The notes below the pieces were generated by a model. The model did not search any database, was not told where the DNA came from, and saw nothing but the letters and a program-made list of their open reading frames with translations. From assembly GCA_947166955.1 (NCBI GenBank), contig CAMVGI010000067.1:1-7094 (forward strand): a stretch of 7,094 bases of DNA. The letters are read 5' to 3'. Within the stretch, counting starts at the first letter, position 1; each line of letters begins with the position of its first letter. The translations under genes were made by a program, and so were the position numbers. This DNA is from an uncultured Clostridia bacterium. Lineage in GTDB: Bacteria; Bacillota_A; Clostridia; Oscillospirales; Oscillospiraceae. Below are positions 6,031-7,094 of the stretch, in pieces.

Positions 6031-7094
6031 CGAGCGTCGCGATCCTCTACATCACGTACCTGTACGTCAAGAGCATCACGATCGAGCTTTCCCCGAAGTG
6101 GGCGGAAACGATCCCCCTGGTCCTGTCCGTTCTGTGCGCGGTCTTCCTCCCCTACGAGTATCTTCCGACGCCGCGCGGCTATGTCGCCTACGGCCCCGCC
6201 ATGGGCATGCCGTACATGTTCGCGGGGTCGTATTACATCGTTTGCATCATACTGCTCATCCGGTTCCGCAAAACCATGGAGCCGAGGGTAAAGCGCGGCA
6301 TCGTCGTCGCGCTCATCAGCCTCGCGGTCATCACCGCCGTTCAGACCATCCAGCGCGACCTGCTGGTCTCCGGCGTTGGCTTCACGGTGATCGTGACCGC
6401 ACTTTTCTACACGCTGGAAAGCCCCGACGCCATCCTCATCCAAAAGCTCGCCTATGAGCGCAACCGCGCCAACGAGGCGAATCGCGCGAAATCCGCGTTC
6501 CTCGCCAACATGTCGCACGAGATCCGCACGCCCATCAACGCCATCCTTGGCATGGACGAGATGATCCTGCGCGAAAGCGGCGAGCGCGAAACGCTTTCCT
6601 ACGCCGCGGACATTCAGGCGGCGGGGCGGACGCTTCTCTCGCTCGTCAACGACATTCTCGATTTCTCCAAGGTCGAAGAGGGAAAAATGGAGATCCTGCC
6701 GACGCAGTACGAACTGCGCTCGGTCGTCAGCGACCTTGTGAACATGGTGCGCGGCCGCGCGGACAAAAAGGGTCTCCGCCTTGAGGTCGACCTCGACGAG
6801 AATACGCCGCAGCTGCTCTACGGCGACTCCATCCGCATCCGCCAGTGCGTGCTGAATATGCTCACCAACGCCGTGAAATACACCGATTCCGGTTCGGTGA
6901 CGCTCGGCGTCGGCTACGAAAAGCTCGCATCCGACAAGATCTCCCTGCGCTTCCGCGTCTCGGACACGGGCAGCGGCATGAAGCAGGAGGACATGGATCG
7001 CCTGTTCTCCCCCTTCACCCGCATCGAGGAGGAGCGCAACCGCTCCATCGAGGGCACGGGGCTCGGCATGAGCATCACGCGGGAGCTTCTCGAC
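6024..7094 (+). CDS. 7-TM sensor histidine kinase, main part; 5' frameshift and 3' incomplete
   Basis: Continuation of the kinase that begins at 5794, in the frame whose codons start at 6024, 6027 and so on; it runs off the right edge. 6024 (GTG) is a nominal boundary: the homologous sequence reaches back to about 6003, and no good ribosome binding site precedes the GTGs at 6024/6027. It holds about five more membrane segments (6024-6410), giving seven in total, then a coiled stretch (AYERNRANEANRAKSAF). Next come HisKA with the phosphorylated His in MSHEIRTPIN (codon 6516-6518) and a HATPase with N-box Asn in LNMLTNAVKY (6867-6869), G1 DTGSGM (6963-6980) and G2 GTGLGMS (7053-7073). All catalytic motifs are intact. 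The H-box type is that of hybrid kinases, so receiver domains may follow past 7094; this is inference. The signal and cognate regulator are unknown. If the frameshift is real, this part would be poorly made or start internally. Confidence 0.85.
   Translation, partial: MVTSVAILYITYLYVKSITIELSPKWAETIPLVLSVLCAVFLPYEYLPTPRGYVAYGPAMGMPYMFAGSYYIVCIILLIRFRKTMEPRVKRGIVVALISLAVITAVQTIQRDLLVSGVGFTVIVTALFYTLESPDAILIQKLAYERNRANEANRAKSAFLANMSHEIRTPINAILGMDEMILRESGERETLSYAADIQAAGRTLLSLVNDILDFSKVEEGKMEILPTQYELRSVVSDLVNMVRGRADKKGLRLEVDLDENTPQLLYGDSIRIRQCVLNMLTNAVKYTDSGSVTLGVGYEKLASDKISLRFRVSDTGSGMKQEDMDRLFSPFTRIEEERNRSIEGTGLGMSITRELLD

Noticed and set aside
1..7094. CRISPR arrays, insertion sequences, tRNA/rRNA genes, riboswitches
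   Set aside because: No regular spaced repeats, transposase motifs, terminal inverted repeats or structured RNA signatures were seen, and nearly all the window is coding.

Overview
The window looks like a high-GC member of the Bacillota, probably a clostridial lineage. The reasons are G/C-rich third codon positions, strong AGGAGG-type ribosome binding sites, SpoIIE-type PP2C phosphatases next to an RsbW-like ATPase, and a 7-TM histidine kinase of the type common in Clostridia. This placement is inference; no rRNA or other marker gene is present. All recognisable genes are on the + strand.

Positions 1-5350 form one tight run of four genes with gaps of 19 and 14 bases, then a 4-base ATGA overlap. 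In order they are: (1) a Cache-TM-HAMP-SpoIIE phosphatase whose 5' end lies outside the window; (2) a MATE-family transporter with an extra C-terminal RsbW-like domain whose ATP-binding motifs look degraded; (3) a second Cache-HAMP-SpoIIE phosphatase, a close paralogue of the first in its catalytic half but with a different sensor; (4) a small free-standing RsbW-like ATPase/anti-sigma kinase with intact N, G1 and G2 boxes. This has the parts of a partner-switching pathway: two membrane phosphatases sense extracellular signals and oppose a kinase, presumably through a STAS-domain anti-anti-sigma factor. No STAS protein and no sigma factor lie in the window, so the target is unknown. The transporter's fused kinase-like domain is the most unusual part.

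Positions 5351-5451 are a relatively AT-rich spacer. It holds a near-consensus sigma-A promoter (TTGACA, 17 bases, TATAAC) and a palindrome inside the promoter spacer. HU, the nucleoid protein, follows at 5452-5724.

After a strong GC-rich hairpin (5744-5773) comes a 7-TM membrane histidine kinase, read from 5794 and running off the right edge. Its frame is broken near 6004-6020 by an apparent one-base loss: the first 78 residues end at 6030, and the rest (TM3-7, HisKA, HATPase) continues in another frame to 7094. This is either a real pseudogene or split gene, or a sequence error.
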